This document shows, piece after piece, positions 1 through 6,495 of a stretch of DNA of 64,000 nt. Positions within the stretch are counted from its first letter, which is position 1. Each line of letters starts with the position of its first letter. The notes beneath the pieces were generated by a model. The model did no database searches and was not told the origin of the DNA. It saw nothing but the letters and a program-made list of their open reading frames with translations. The position numbers and the translations under genes are program-made. The DNA comes from Lepidurus packardi (taxonomy: Eukaryota; Arthropoda; Branchiopoda; Notostraca; Triopsidae). The stretch is from contig JAKZAN010000063.1 in NCBI GenBank assembly GCA_023053545.1, forward strand, positions 124,001 to 188,000. Direction: 5' to 3'.

Positions 1-555
1 CATGCACTATACGAAAAAGTAAACGATGAAACACAAGATCCATTTACTGCTACTTTAGATCCATTTTCAATTTCAGAAATACTGGTTGGTTTAATATCTT
101 CAATCGCGCCGCCGCTTGCCAAAATTTCCGTCTCCTGCTGTGTTAAATTATATTCAGCAATATAAGCAAAAAAGTCCCCGTTGTTTTTAGAAACTAAGAT
201 TAGATTTTCTTTTTTGGTCGAATCGGTATAATCAACAATATTAAATGTTATTGACTGCTCTGTGGGACTAATCGTTTCCACAATATTGGTTGTATCTATT
301 AGCACACCAAAATCTTCATTATAAACAGCACGTTGAGCAACTGTGAATGGCAGTCTTTTGTTTATTACTCCCTTAATTTTATCGATAACTTTTTTGTTTG
401 ATTTAAGGTCCTTAAAACTAATTTTACTGACAACTAATTTTCTAGACTGTTGAGAGTTATAAAATGCACCGTCATAAAGATCTTTTTCGCAAGAGGAAAG
501 AAATAGCGTTACAATGGAAATGATCGCAATTAAAAACTTGAAGTTGTTTTTCATA
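1..555 (-). CDS. Putative lipoprotein, 3' end beyond window (partial)
   Basis: This reading frame stays open from an ATG at 555 down to base 1, giving 185 codons with no stop, so the C-terminus lies outside the window. The N-terminus reads MKNNFKFLIAII followed by a hydrophobic stretch and LFLSSCEKD, a convincing lipobox with the lipidated Cys near residue 22. The mature part is polar and Lys/Asn-rich, with no recognised domain in the visible part. It is probably an outer-membrane or periplasmic lipoprotein of the kind common in Flavobacteriaceae. It is not near any gene that would define a role. Function unknown. Confidence 0.8.
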
Positions 556-797
556 ATTAAAGTTTGTTTATGGTTACTAATTTTTATTTTTAAATTCGGC
601 AAGGAGGCGCAACCACTTGTAATTAAAAGTAATCTTGCCAAATTTCACCTTGATATTTACTTGTTTAGATTGTTTCCGTAATTTTATGCGTTCGCGCTAT
701 AAATAATTTCAGAGTCGAAAAGAAATGTTACCTCAGAATCTTTATTTCAACTTTGCTAAGGTGATACTCTTTTTTGAGGCAGGCAGTATAAAATTAG

Positions 798-810
798 TTC
801 TAAGTTAGAA
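798..810. promoter_or_regulatory. Palindrome, candidate operator
   Basis: The 13 bases TTCTAAGTTAGAA form a perfect inverted repeat around a central G. It lies about 155 bases upstream of the XRE-family regulator gene and just before a tandem repeat. A dyad of this size suits a dimeric helix-turn-helix protein, but binding is inference only. Confidence 0.35.
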
Positions 811-827
811 CGCCAAGGACTAAATAT

Positions 828-867
828 GAACCTATAGGAATAATTTAGAACTTATAGGAATAATCTT
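828..867. repeat. Two tandem 20-bp direct repeats, candidate operator
   Basis: Two abutting 20-base units share GAAC(C/T)TATAGGAATAAT and differ mainly at their last three bases. The exact 20-bp period is close to two helical turns, so a protein could bind both units on one face of the DNA. They sit 100-140 bases upstream of the XRE gene. Confidence 0.5.
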
Positions 868-966
868 TAAAGAACGAACGGTAGAATATTCATTTATAAT
901 AATTATTATTGCATTATCCCTACAGCATTTTTATCATTTATAGAGTATACTCAAAAACAAACTGTT

Positions 967-1185
967 ATGGAAGAGCCAATTTTGGAAGCAATCAGAATGC
1001 ATCGATTATCGAAAAATTATACACAAGGTTATATTGCCTCACAATTAAATATGTCGCAAAGTTACTATGCCAAAATTGAATCAGGCAAAGCTGAAATTTC
1101 ACTGCGGAAGTTCATGTTGCTTGTAGCGCTGCTGGAAATAGACGCAAAGAGTTTGTTTAAAAAGATAATTTATGAACGTCAATAG
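967..1185 (+). CDS. Small XRE-family helix-turn-helix regulator (72 aa)
   Basis: The protein is a single HTH_3/Cro-CI type domain. Residues 8-60 read as the five-helix fold: a start at LEAIRMHRLSKNYTQGYIAS, then LNMSQSYYAKIESGKAEIS, the recognition-helix region with the typical YxxIExGK signature. No second domain is present, so it is probably a dimeric DNA-binding protein of Cro size. It is monocistronic and has no toxin or restriction partner next to it. The tandem repeat and palindrome upstream could be autoregulatory sites. Targets are unknown; the neighbouring secreted-protein operons run toward it on the opposite strand. Confidence 0.85.
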   Translation: MEEPILEAIRMHRLSKNYTQGYIASQLNMSQSYYAKIESGKAEISLRKFMLLVALLEIDAKSLFKKIIYERQ

Positions 1186-1188
1186 CTC

Positions 1189-1227
1189 AAATTCCAAATT
1201 CCAAAAGTAGGTGCGTCAGTTTTTAAA
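1189..1227 (+). repeat. 39-bp direct repeat, copy 1
   Basis: This 39-base sequence, which begins AAATTCCAAATTCC and ends GTCAGTTTTTAAA, recurs at 4942-4980 in the same orientation with one T/C difference. The two copies bracket the two secreted-protein operons. It lies directly after the stop codon of the XRE gene. Confidence 0.85.
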
Positions 1228-1252
1228 TTTTCAATTCCAACCTACAAAAAAA

Positions 1253-1279
1253 AGCAGCTTCCTACAAAAGAAAGCTGCT
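1253..1279 (-). terminator. Intrinsic terminator of the left DUF6705-like operon
   Basis: AGCAGCTT and AAGCTGCT form an 8-bp stem. On the minus strand the stem is followed by a run of eight or nine U. It stands just after the stop of the gene ending at 1291. A near copy stands at 2841-2866 behind the next operon. Confidence 0.8.
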
Positions 1280-1290
1280 GATTATTTAGA

Positions 1291-1890
1291 TTATATTTTA
1301 ATTAAAGTAAGCTCGCCAGTAGGTAATGAAAAATCAGGTTGCGGCGGTTCGCCTTCTCTTTGCGCAGCTGTGCGTATGTGAGAAATTTTTATCTTCATTA
1401 CTTCTCTGCCAGCTTCATTCGTTCTTCTCAAAATTAAACTAGCATACCGCTTGGAAGAAGCATCCCTTATACTCGCCTTTAATCTTCTTTCGTTAACTGG
1501 ACAAGAAGGGCATTTCCAGTATCGAAATTCGTTGTCAACAATTAGATTGCCATCAATATTATGAAGTGTTTGATCATTGTAAACCGTTGTAATTAGATTT
1601 AACGTGTTCACGCGTTCTACACCGCTTTGAACGTATTGGTATTCTCCAATAATTAAATCTTCATAATAACGTCCATTATATTGCTGAATCTTTTTTTCGA
1701 GTACGATTTTAAAAGACGTGGCACCACTGGTATAGACATAAGTACCAACAAATGGATTCAGGTAGTTGTGGATGTCTTTCATATAGTAGCCGTCTGGCTG
1801 GCCTAATCGAGATTCTGAAATATCAATAACGGGACTTTGCGCGTGGCTTGAGATGCAGAAACAGATTGCAAGGAAGTTAAGTATTTTCAT
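1291..1890 (-). CDS. Secreted DUF6705-like protein, paralogue 1
   Basis: This is a 199-residue exported protein with a signal peptide ending near CISSHAQ. The mature part begins with the family signature GYYMKDIHNYLNPFVGTYVY, followed by a Gly-Ala-Thr-Ser-Phe-Lys-Ile-Val-Leu strand. The body is mostly predicted beta structure, and a CPSC pair lies in the middle. The same features, including the Cys pair, occur in the gene at 4179-4781, and weaker matches in those at 1916 and 3473. From memory the pattern fits DUF6705, a small family known mainly from Flavobacteriaceae and of unknown function. It is the last gene of a three-gene operon and ends at the terminator at 1253-1279. Confidence 0.75.
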   Translation of the reverse strand: MKILNFLAICFCISSHAQSPVIDISESRLGQPDGYYMKDIHNYLNPFVGTYVYTSGATSFKIVLEKKIQQYNGRYYEDLIIGEYQYVQSGVERVNTLNLITTVYNDQTLHNIDGNLIVDNEFRYWKCPSCPVNERRLKASIRDASSKRYASLILRRTNEAGREVMKIKISHIRTAAQREGEPPQPDFSLPTGELTLIKI

Positions 1891-1915
1891 TTCCGTGGCG
1901 TGTACGTTTTAACTA

Positions 1916-2521
1916 CTAATTAATTTTAATCATTTCTATTTCGTTTAAAGGCAGAAATGTTGCTCTGCCGTTTAGTGTTGCTGGTCTCGGCTGTAATTTA
2001 TACATCGTTCCTTTCTGTGGTTTAAAAGTGATTTTTTGCGGATTAGTACTGTTCGTTTTTATTATTTGAAATCGAACACCAACCAAGTTTATTTCGTCAA
2101 CAATAGCGCCGTACAAATAATTCACATTGCCGTACTTATGTCCAGTTCCCCTGACGTTATCCATGTTTACCTCTGCCATATTGCTATAAATCAATCTATT
2201 ACCCTCGATAAGTTTGTATTGTATTGAAACTTCATCCATATAATAATAATCGCTTTTCAATTCCCTTTGATATATTGCGCCATGAAATACCTGATTTCTT
2301 AACGCTATTTTAATTTCGAAGCTAGTTCCAGAACCATTATCATATTTCCAAGTACCAACATATTGTTGTCTTTCACTATTATTGTCTACAGCGTAATTGC
2401 CGTTGTTTGTGTGCGATAATATATGATTAGAATCGCTTAATAGTGTAGTTGTGAGCACTGGTAATTGTGAAAATACTTTAGCAGACAATAAGATTGCGGA
2501 CAATATAAATATTTTTTTCAT
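1916..2521 (-). CDS. Secreted DUF6705-like protein, divergent paralogue 2
   Basis: The 201-residue product has a signal peptide (MKKIFILSAILLSAKVFSQ) and then a core with QQYVGTWKYDNGSGTSFEIK, matching the P-F-V-G-T-W motif of its neighbours. It lacks the YxKD motif and the CxxC pair of paralogue 1, so it is a diverged member. The C-terminal half resembles lipocalin-like or META-like small beta proteins in composition only. It starts 5 bases after the stop of the 50-codon ORF upstream and ends 25 bases before paralogue 1, so the three are probably cotranscribed. Role unknown. Confidence 0.7.
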   Translation of the reverse strand: MKKIFILSAILLSAKVFSQLPVLTTTLLSDSNHILSHTNNGNYAVDNNSERQQYVGTWKYDNGSGTSFEIKIALRNQVFHGAIYQRELKSDYYYMDEVSIQYKLIEGNRLIYSNMAEVNMDNVRGTGHKYGNVNYLYGAIVDEINLVGVRFQIIKTNSTNPQKITFKPQKGTMYKLQPRPATLNGRATFLPLNEIEMIKIN

Positions 2522-2526
2522 GTTTT

Positions 2527-2679
2527 TTAGCAGTTTGTTGTGTTAACTAATGTATGCGAAGCGTTTAATTGTTGTTTTTGCCAAACATTAGAGTCTTGTA
2601 AAGATATAATAGGCGATTGAGCATTAGCGTATGTCAATATGAATAGGGTAAGTAGAAATGCTGTTATTTGTTTTTTCAT
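2527..2679 (-). CDS. 50-aa signal-peptide peptide, possible remnant of a paralogue
   Basis: An ATG at 2679 opens a 50-codon frame that stops at 2527. The first 20 residues, MKKQITAFLLTLFILTYANA, are a clear Sec signal peptide. QSPIISLQD follows, resembling the start of the mature part of paralogue 1 (QSPVIDISE). The frame then ends without the conserved core. It is placed as first gene of the left operon, 5 bases before paralogue 2, and a promoter-like repeat lies just upstream. It may be a truncated family member or a genuine small secreted peptide. Translation is not proven. Confidence 0.5.
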   Translation of the reverse strand: MKKQITAFLLTLFILTYANAQSPIISLQDSNVWQKQQLNASHTLVNTTNC

Positions 2680-2709
2680 AGGAGTTAGTGTTTAACGTAC
2701 TCTAAATAT

Positions 2710-2747
2710 GGGCTATTTTATCAAATATGGGTTTTATTCTTACAAAA
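2710..2747 (-). promoter_or_regulatory. Promoter-like repeat upstream of the left secreted-protein operon
   Basis: A 38-base sequence here recurs with a single-base indel at 4877-4915, each time upstream of a minus-strand operon of secreted proteins. On the minus strand it contains CATATTTG, one mismatch from the Bacteroidota -7 consensus TAnnTTTG. Conservation in front of both operons suggests a promoter or operator. No well-spaced -33 TTTG was found. Confidence 0.5.
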
Positions 2748-2752
2748 GAGTC

Positions 2753-2784
2753 ATAAAGTCGTAATGTCATAAAGTCTTAATGTC
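2753..2784 (-). repeat. 8-bp tandem repeat GACnTTAn, 4 units
   Basis: On the minus strand four consecutive units (GACATTAA, GACTTTAT, GACATTAC, GACTTTAT) follow each other in exact 8-base phase. The same repeat occurs at 6323-6426 and 10670-10749. It lies between the two secreted-protein operons. Confidence 0.8.
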
Positions 2785-2840
2785 CGTAATGCGACGGCGG
2801 TGTCGGAAATATTGCAATGTTCAATCTGTTTTTAAAAAAA

Positions 2841-2866
2841 AGCAGCTTTCTTTCATGGAAGCTGCT
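2841..2866 (-). terminator. Intrinsic terminator of the right secreted-protein operon
   Basis: AGCAGCTTTC and GGAAGCTGCT pair over 10 bp (one G-U). On the minus strand a U-run follows. The stem, the U-run and the flanking ATTATTTAG match the terminator at 1253-1279, so the two look like duplicates. Confidence 0.8.
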
Positions 2867-2918
2867 CATTATTTAGTATTATGGTCTTGTAATGATCATT
2901 GTTCTCGGATAGTTAATC

Positions 2919-3407
2919 TTAGCTAGATGCGCTCTGAATGGACGTTATGATATTTGTATCCTTATCATAGTTGATTATTATAAATAGGTCCGTTGGGGTA
3001 TTGTTATCCATTACTACCTCGATACGAATAAATCCTATATTATTCTGAACGGCTTTTGCTTGAAAAGAGTAAGGATATAAAAAATTTAGTACGGAAATAT
3101 TTGCACCTACTTTGAAGCTAGTATTATGCAAATAAAATCGATCATCCTTAAAATGAAACGCAATCAATTTATCATTATCAAAATAGAAGGCGTTGTTCCC
3201 GTATTTGTATTCAGTCCACTGTTCGTTGCTCAGCTCATTAAAATAGGGCGCAACTGAATAAGGACGACCAAACACCTTTTGAAGAGACGCAGTTGACTGG
3301 TCATAAGAGTAACCATTGATTTTCAAATCTGAAATTCTTATTTTGTCAAAGGTTTGACTGAATGCGTTGGCGCTTAGCATGATAAGCACTAATAGTTGTT
3401 TTTTCAT
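2919..3407 (-). CDS. Hypothetical secreted protein (162 aa)
   Basis: The signal peptide MKKQLLVLIMLSANAFSQ precedes a mature region with segments such as LQKVFGRPYSV, WTEYKYGNNAFYF and LIAFHFKDDRF. The alternation of KVFGRP, a Tyr-rich strand and FYFDNDKLIAF recalls small SmpA/BLIP-like alpha-beta folds, but this is a guess from pattern, not a family assignment. It is not related to the DUF6705-like genes around it. It is the last gene of the operon that begins at 4781 and is followed by the terminator at 2841-2866. Function unknown. Confidence 0.75.
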   Translation of the reverse strand: MKKQLLVLIMLSANAFSQTFDKIRISDLKINGYSYDQSTASLQKVFGRPYSVAPYFNELSNEQWTEYKYGNNAFYFDNDKLIAFHFKDDRFYLHNTSFKVGANISVLNFLYPYSFQAKAVQNNIGFIRIEVVMDNNTPTDLFIIINYDKDTNIITSIQSASS

Positions 3408-3472
3408 TTTGTTATCTTTTTTTTGCTCTTATGTTATCTGTCCTTTATAGATTCTCTTCGTTCGTGCAAGTG

Positions 3473-4075
3473 TTATTGCTTGATCAAATATCCACTTGTT
3501 GGTAAAATGAAACTCTGGTCAACAGGATTGTTGCCATTAACATTCCAGTTTTCTTTATTCCATAATTTAAATTCTGCTTCTGATGAAGTTAACTGTCCGT
3601 TAGGTAAGGTTAAAGGCTGAACTAATTTTATTGATGCATAACAGCTCTTATTTTTGGTTTTGTCAAAAAATTGAATCGTTAGTTTATTATATGGCTTCGC
3701 TAGATGGCCTATTAACGGCGCATAATTATTGAAAGTAGAAATGTCATTCGGGTTAAAAGTGGTGTTGAATGTGAGCGTATTTACAAGGACAGCAGTACCT
3801 TGCGTAAATTTATAACCACCCATGATAATGTCTTCATAATATGGGTTTGTACCACTCGAATTATACATCTCTACTTTAGTTAGTTTAATAATTAATTCAT
3901 TGGTTCCATCTGTCCATTTCCAAGTGCCCACAAAAGGCGTTAATTTGTTATCAAAATCCTTGACATACGAACCATGTGGAATATCATAATGATTATCTCT
4001 TGTTAACGAGATGGTTTGGGCTTTACAATTGATGAAAGTAAGACCACAAATTAGTATAATTATTATGTTTTTCAT
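3473..4075 (-). CDS. Secreted DUF6705-like protein, paralogue 3
   Basis: The start is placed at the ATG at 4075, which opens the exported sequence MKNIIIILICGLTFINCKAQ; an ATG four codons upstream (4087) is possible. The NCKAQ end of the signal peptide is the same as in paralogue 4. The core carries GSYVKDFDNKLTPFVGTWKW and a following strand, then YYEDIIMGGYKF, matching paralogues 1 and 4. The CxxC pair of those two is absent. It is the middle gene of the right operon. The family is known mainly from Flavobacteriaceae; role unknown. Confidence 0.75.
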   Translation of the reverse strand: MKNIIIILICGLTFINCKAQTISLTRDNHYDIPHGSYVKDFDNKLTPFVGTWKWTDGTNELIIKLTKVEMYNSSGTNPYYEDIIMGGYKFTQGTAVLVNTLTFNTTFNPNDISTFNNYAPLIGHLAKPYNKLTIQFFDKTKNKSCYASIKLVQPLTLPNGQLTSSEAEFKLWNKENWNVNGNNPVDQSFILPTSGYLIKQ

Positions 4076-4178
4076 ATTTATAAACATGTCGTTTTGTTGA
4101 AATACCGTTCATATTCTGTGTAATCTTCTACTGCAGTGTACTGTCATAGCCGCCATAAATAAGGCTTTTCTTTTGCAT

Positions 4179-4781
4179 TTACTGCTTAATTAATGTGTAT
4201 TCACCTTCAGGCAAGGCAAAACTAATAATCGGCTCAGGTTCATTATATTTATAGGCCACTGTGCCTAAAGGCATTATAGTTGCTTTAATTTGTACTTGCC
4301 CGTTTACTACCTCCCTTTTAATTATTAATTTTCTGTAAAAAGTACATTGAATATCTTTTATAGAAATAAACAATCTTTTTTCACCTGGTGCGCAAGTAGC
4401 GCACGGTGGGTGAGAATTATTTAGTAAGTATGAATTTCCACTGATGTAATATCTACTGGAAAAAGTGTTAGCAGGAAAGCTTTCGGGTAAGGTATTGGCG
4501 ACTGTTACACCGTTAACTTTATATTCATAGCCACCGTAAATGATATCTTCTGAATAACCACCATTAAATTCATTAATGCGCTTTAGTAAAACAATTTTTA
4601 AACTGGTACTTCCATTGGTATATAAAAAAGTACCTGTAAATGGATCTAAAAAATTACTAATGTCTTTAAAATAAGCGCCTTCAGGATAATGCCTATATGC
4701 TCCTTTGGTTTCTAAATTTATTGTCTGTGCTTTACAGTTTACGAATAATAATACTAATGCTACTTTTAGTAAATTTTTCAT
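4179..4781 (-). CDS. Secreted DUF6705-like protein, paralogue 4
   Basis: Closest to paralogue 1 of the set. The signal peptide MKNLLKVALVLLFVNCKAQ is followed by GAYFKDISNFLDPFTGTFLY, the strand TSLKIVLLKR, SEDIIYGGYEY, and a central CATC pair before RLFISIKD. Both proteins end with a Leu-Pro-x-Gly-Glu-x-Thr-Leu-Ile-Lys motif. The gene is first in the right operon; a promoter-like repeat lies about 95 bases upstream of its ATG. The Cys in the signal region (FVNCKAQ) is not an ideal lipobox, so a Sec-secreted periplasmic protein is as likely as a lipoprotein. Confidence 0.75.
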   Translation of the reverse strand: MKNLLKVALVLLFVNCKAQTINLETKGAYRHYPEGAYFKDISNFLDPFTGTFLYTNGSTSLKIVLLKRINEFNGGYSEDIIYGGYEYKVNGVTVANTLPESFPANTFSSRYYISGNSYLLNNSHPPCATCAPGEKRLFISIKDIQCTFYRKLIIKREVVNGQVQIKATIMPLGTVAYKYNEPEPIISFALPEGEYTLIKQ

Positions 4782-4876
4782 GAGTATTGGTTTTTAATTA
4801 CACGGTGTTTTAGTTACTGAATTTAAGACATGCAATGCTGGCGATAATACTACAATATGACATGCAAATACAACAT

Positions 4877-4915
4877 GGGCTATTTTATCAAATATAGGGT
4901 TTTATTCTTACAAAA
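4877..4915 (-). promoter_or_regulatory. Promoter-like repeat upstream of the right secreted-protein operon
   Basis: Near-identical to 2710-2747, with one extra base. On the minus strand this copy has TATATTTG, a perfect match to the Bacteroidota -7 element TAnnTTTG. The nearest TTTG upstream is only 14 bases away, shorter than the usual 17-20, so the -33 assignment is doubtful. Confidence 0.55.
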
Positions 4916-4941
4916 ACACAGTCAGAAATTCCAATTGCTGA

Positions 4942-4980
4942 AAATTCCAAATTCCAAAAGCAGGTGCGTCAGTTTTTAAA
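4942..4980 (+). repeat. 39-bp direct repeat, copy 2
   Basis: Matches 1189-1227 at 38 of 39 bases in the same orientation. It stands between the islet of secreted proteins and the 3' end of tag, so the two copies bracket about 3.7 kb. Confidence 0.85.
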
Positions 4981-5004
4981 CCAAATCGAATCCAAAACTA
5001 AAGG

Positions 5005-5571
5005 CTACAAGCTAACAGAAGCCAAGAAGCAATCTGCAACATGATCGTTAACCATGCCTGTGGCTTGCATGTGCGCATAAACCACGGTTGAGCCCACAAA
5101 TTTGAATCCGCGTTTTTTTAAATCTTTACTTAACGCATCAGAAAGTGGTGTGGTCGCAGGAACGTCTTTTAAGGTTTGGGGATGGTTGATAAGTGGTTTG
5201 CCGCCCGTGAAGTTCCAAATGTATTTTGAAAACGAACCGAATTCTTTTTGGACTTCCATAAAGGCTGTTGCATTTGAAACCGCGGCGCGGATCTTAGCTT
5301 GGTTGCGCACGATACCCGCGTTTTCCATTAAGGCTAAAATCTTGTTTTCATCATAGCGGGCAACAGTTTTGTAGTCGAAGTGATCGAAAGCTTCGCGAAA
5401 GTTTTCGCGTTTTCGGAGGATTGTAATCCAGCTCAAACCCGCCTGAAAGGTTTCTAAAATCAGGAATTCAAATAGTTTGTGATCGTCATACACGGGTTTT
5501 CCCCATTCTTCATCATGATATTTCATGTAGAGTGGGTCAGCTCCGCACCAAGCACATCTATTCTTGTCCAT
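5005..5571 (-). CDS. tag: DNA-3-methyladenine glycosylase I
   Basis: Tag removes N3-methyladenine from alkylated DNA in base excision repair. The 188-residue length matches the family. The N-terminus MDKNRCAWCGADPLYMKYHD and the C-terminal NDHVADC supply the zinc ligands of the family (Cys6, His19, His177, Cys181). FEFLILETFQAGLSW holds the conserved substrate-pocket segment. The ATG at 5571 is chosen because the family starts right before the first zinc ligand; a longer frame to 5607 adds twelve unrelated residues. The start overlaps the end of yhhQ by 14 bases, so the two genes are translationally coupled. Confidence 0.93.
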   Translation of the reverse strand: MDKNRCAWCGADPLYMKYHDEEWGKPVYDDHKLFEFLILETFQAGLSWITILRKRENFREAFDHFDYKTVARYDENKILALMENAGIVRNQAKIRAAVSNATAFMEVQKEFGSFSKYIWNFTGGKPLINHPQTLKDVPATTPLSDALSKDLKKRGFKFVGSTVVYAHMQATGMVNDHVADCFLASVSL

Positions 5572-6214
5572 CTTTTTTAAGGTATTTGTCAATTGCCGCG
5601 TGGCCAACGTAGATCAACGGTGTTAATCCCACTGCGATTGCTAATTTAACTAAATATCCGGTAAAAGCTGAAGCAATATACATTTCAGTCGACATTTTTC
5701 CAGTCATCCAGAATGCGATACCCAGCACAATAAAACTGTCAAAAAGCTGCGAAATAACGGTAGATCCTGTTGTGCGAAGCCACAGCATCTTATTTCCTGT
5801 GCGGCGCTTAAACCAATGGAAAAGCGTCACGTCGATAAGTTGTGATACTAAAAATGCGGTGATGCTTCCGATAATAATCCACAAACTTTGGCCAAATACT
5901 GCCGTAAAGGCGTCATCCGTTACGCCGCTTGCCGCTTTTGAGGCCGGAATGCTGATTGCCACATAAAGCACAAAAAAGCAATAGGCTACGAGCGCTGCGG
6001 TAATCCAAGATAATTTTTTAACCCCTTTTTCGCCGAAATATTCGTTGATCAAATCGGTGGTTAAAAACACGACTGGCCAAGGCAAAATGCCAACGCTCAT
6101 CAGGTAAGGCCCAACGTCAATTAGCTTGCCGCCAATGAGTTCCGCGACAACGGCATTGGTAATGAAAATACCCGCTAATATTAAATATACCGTTCCTTTT
6201 CGTGTTTGGGTCAT
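5558..6214 (-). CDS. yhhQ: Queuosine precursor transporter (YhhQ family)
   Basis: A 218-residue inner-membrane protein with about six hydrophobic segments. YhhQ (DUF165) proteins import queuosine precursors such as preQ0 or preQ1. Visible family features are an early NAVVAELIGGK segment, FLTTDLINEYFGEKG, and GSTVISQLFDSFIVLGIAFW in the second half. The same window encodes QueG (39546-40472), the last step of queuosine synthesis, which supports a queuosine role. It probably leads a two-gene operon with tag. Confidence 0.88.
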   Translation of the reverse strand: MTQTRKGTVYLILAGIFITNAVVAELIGGKLIDVGPYLMSVGILPWPVVFLTTDLINEYFGEKGVKKLSWITAALVAYCFFVLYVAISIPASKAASGVTDDAFTAVFGQSLWIIIGSITAFLVSQLIDVTLFHWFKRRTGNKMLWLRTTGSTVISQLFDSFIVLGIAFWMTGKMSTEMYIASAFTGYLVKLAIAVGLTPLIYVGHAAIDKYLKKDGQE

Positions 6215-6322
6215 AACAAAAATTTGGTAAATATAGATAAATCACAAAACTTCAGACATTCCACAAATCATAAAAAGCGGCTAGCAGTTAGCGGTTCACA
6301 ATAGCTTGCACTATCGACGCAG

Positions 6323-6426
6323 GACATTACGACATTAAGACGTTAACACATTATGACGTTAGGACATTGCGACTTTATGACGTTAGGACATTACGACGTT
6401 AAGACATTACGACTTTATGACTTTAT
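6323..6426 (+). repeat. 8-bp tandem repeat GACnTTAn, 13 units
   Basis: Thirteen consecutive 8-base units run without a phase break. All fit GACnTTAn except one CACATTAT and one GACATTGC. The fourth base varies between A, G and T, and the eighth is free. The array lies between yhhQ (start 6214) and the tsf terminator. The same unit appears at 2753-2784 and 10670-10749. Confidence 0.9.
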
Positions 6427-6447
6427 GGCAATAAAATCCTGCACAAA

Positions 6448-6474
6448 AAAACCCGCTCTTTCGAAGCGGGTTTT
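6448..6474 (-). terminator. Intrinsic terminator after tsf
   Basis: AAAACCCGCT and AGCGGGTTTT form a 10-bp stem around a 7-base loop, with a U-run on the minus strand. It stands 20 bases after the tsf stop codon and closes the ribosomal-protein operon. The A/T arms would let it work in both directions. Confidence 0.9.
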
Positions 6475-6495
6475 AAATAAAATTTAGCTTGTGGA

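Larger units (their letters stand above)
556..966. other. Gene-free region upstream of the lipoprotein and XRE genes
   Basis: About 410 bases separate two divergently oriented genes. No ORF of note is present. The region is AT-rich and holds a palindrome (798-810) and a 20-bp tandem repeat (828-867), both described separately. No full TTTG-N19-TAnnTTTG promoter could be recognised on either strand, although both genes should be transcribed from here. Confidence 0.6.

Noticed and set aside
967-1185. XRE protein as antitoxin of a toxin-antitoxin pair
   Set aside because: No small ORF with toxin features lies on the same strand within several hundred bases on either side; the gene is solitary.
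1291-4781. DUF6705-like array as an immunity or polymorphic-toxin locus
   Set aside because: No large toxin, Rhs, VgrG or nuclease-type gene is adjacent, and all members carry Sec signals. The idea stays open only as a general analogy to duplicated families.
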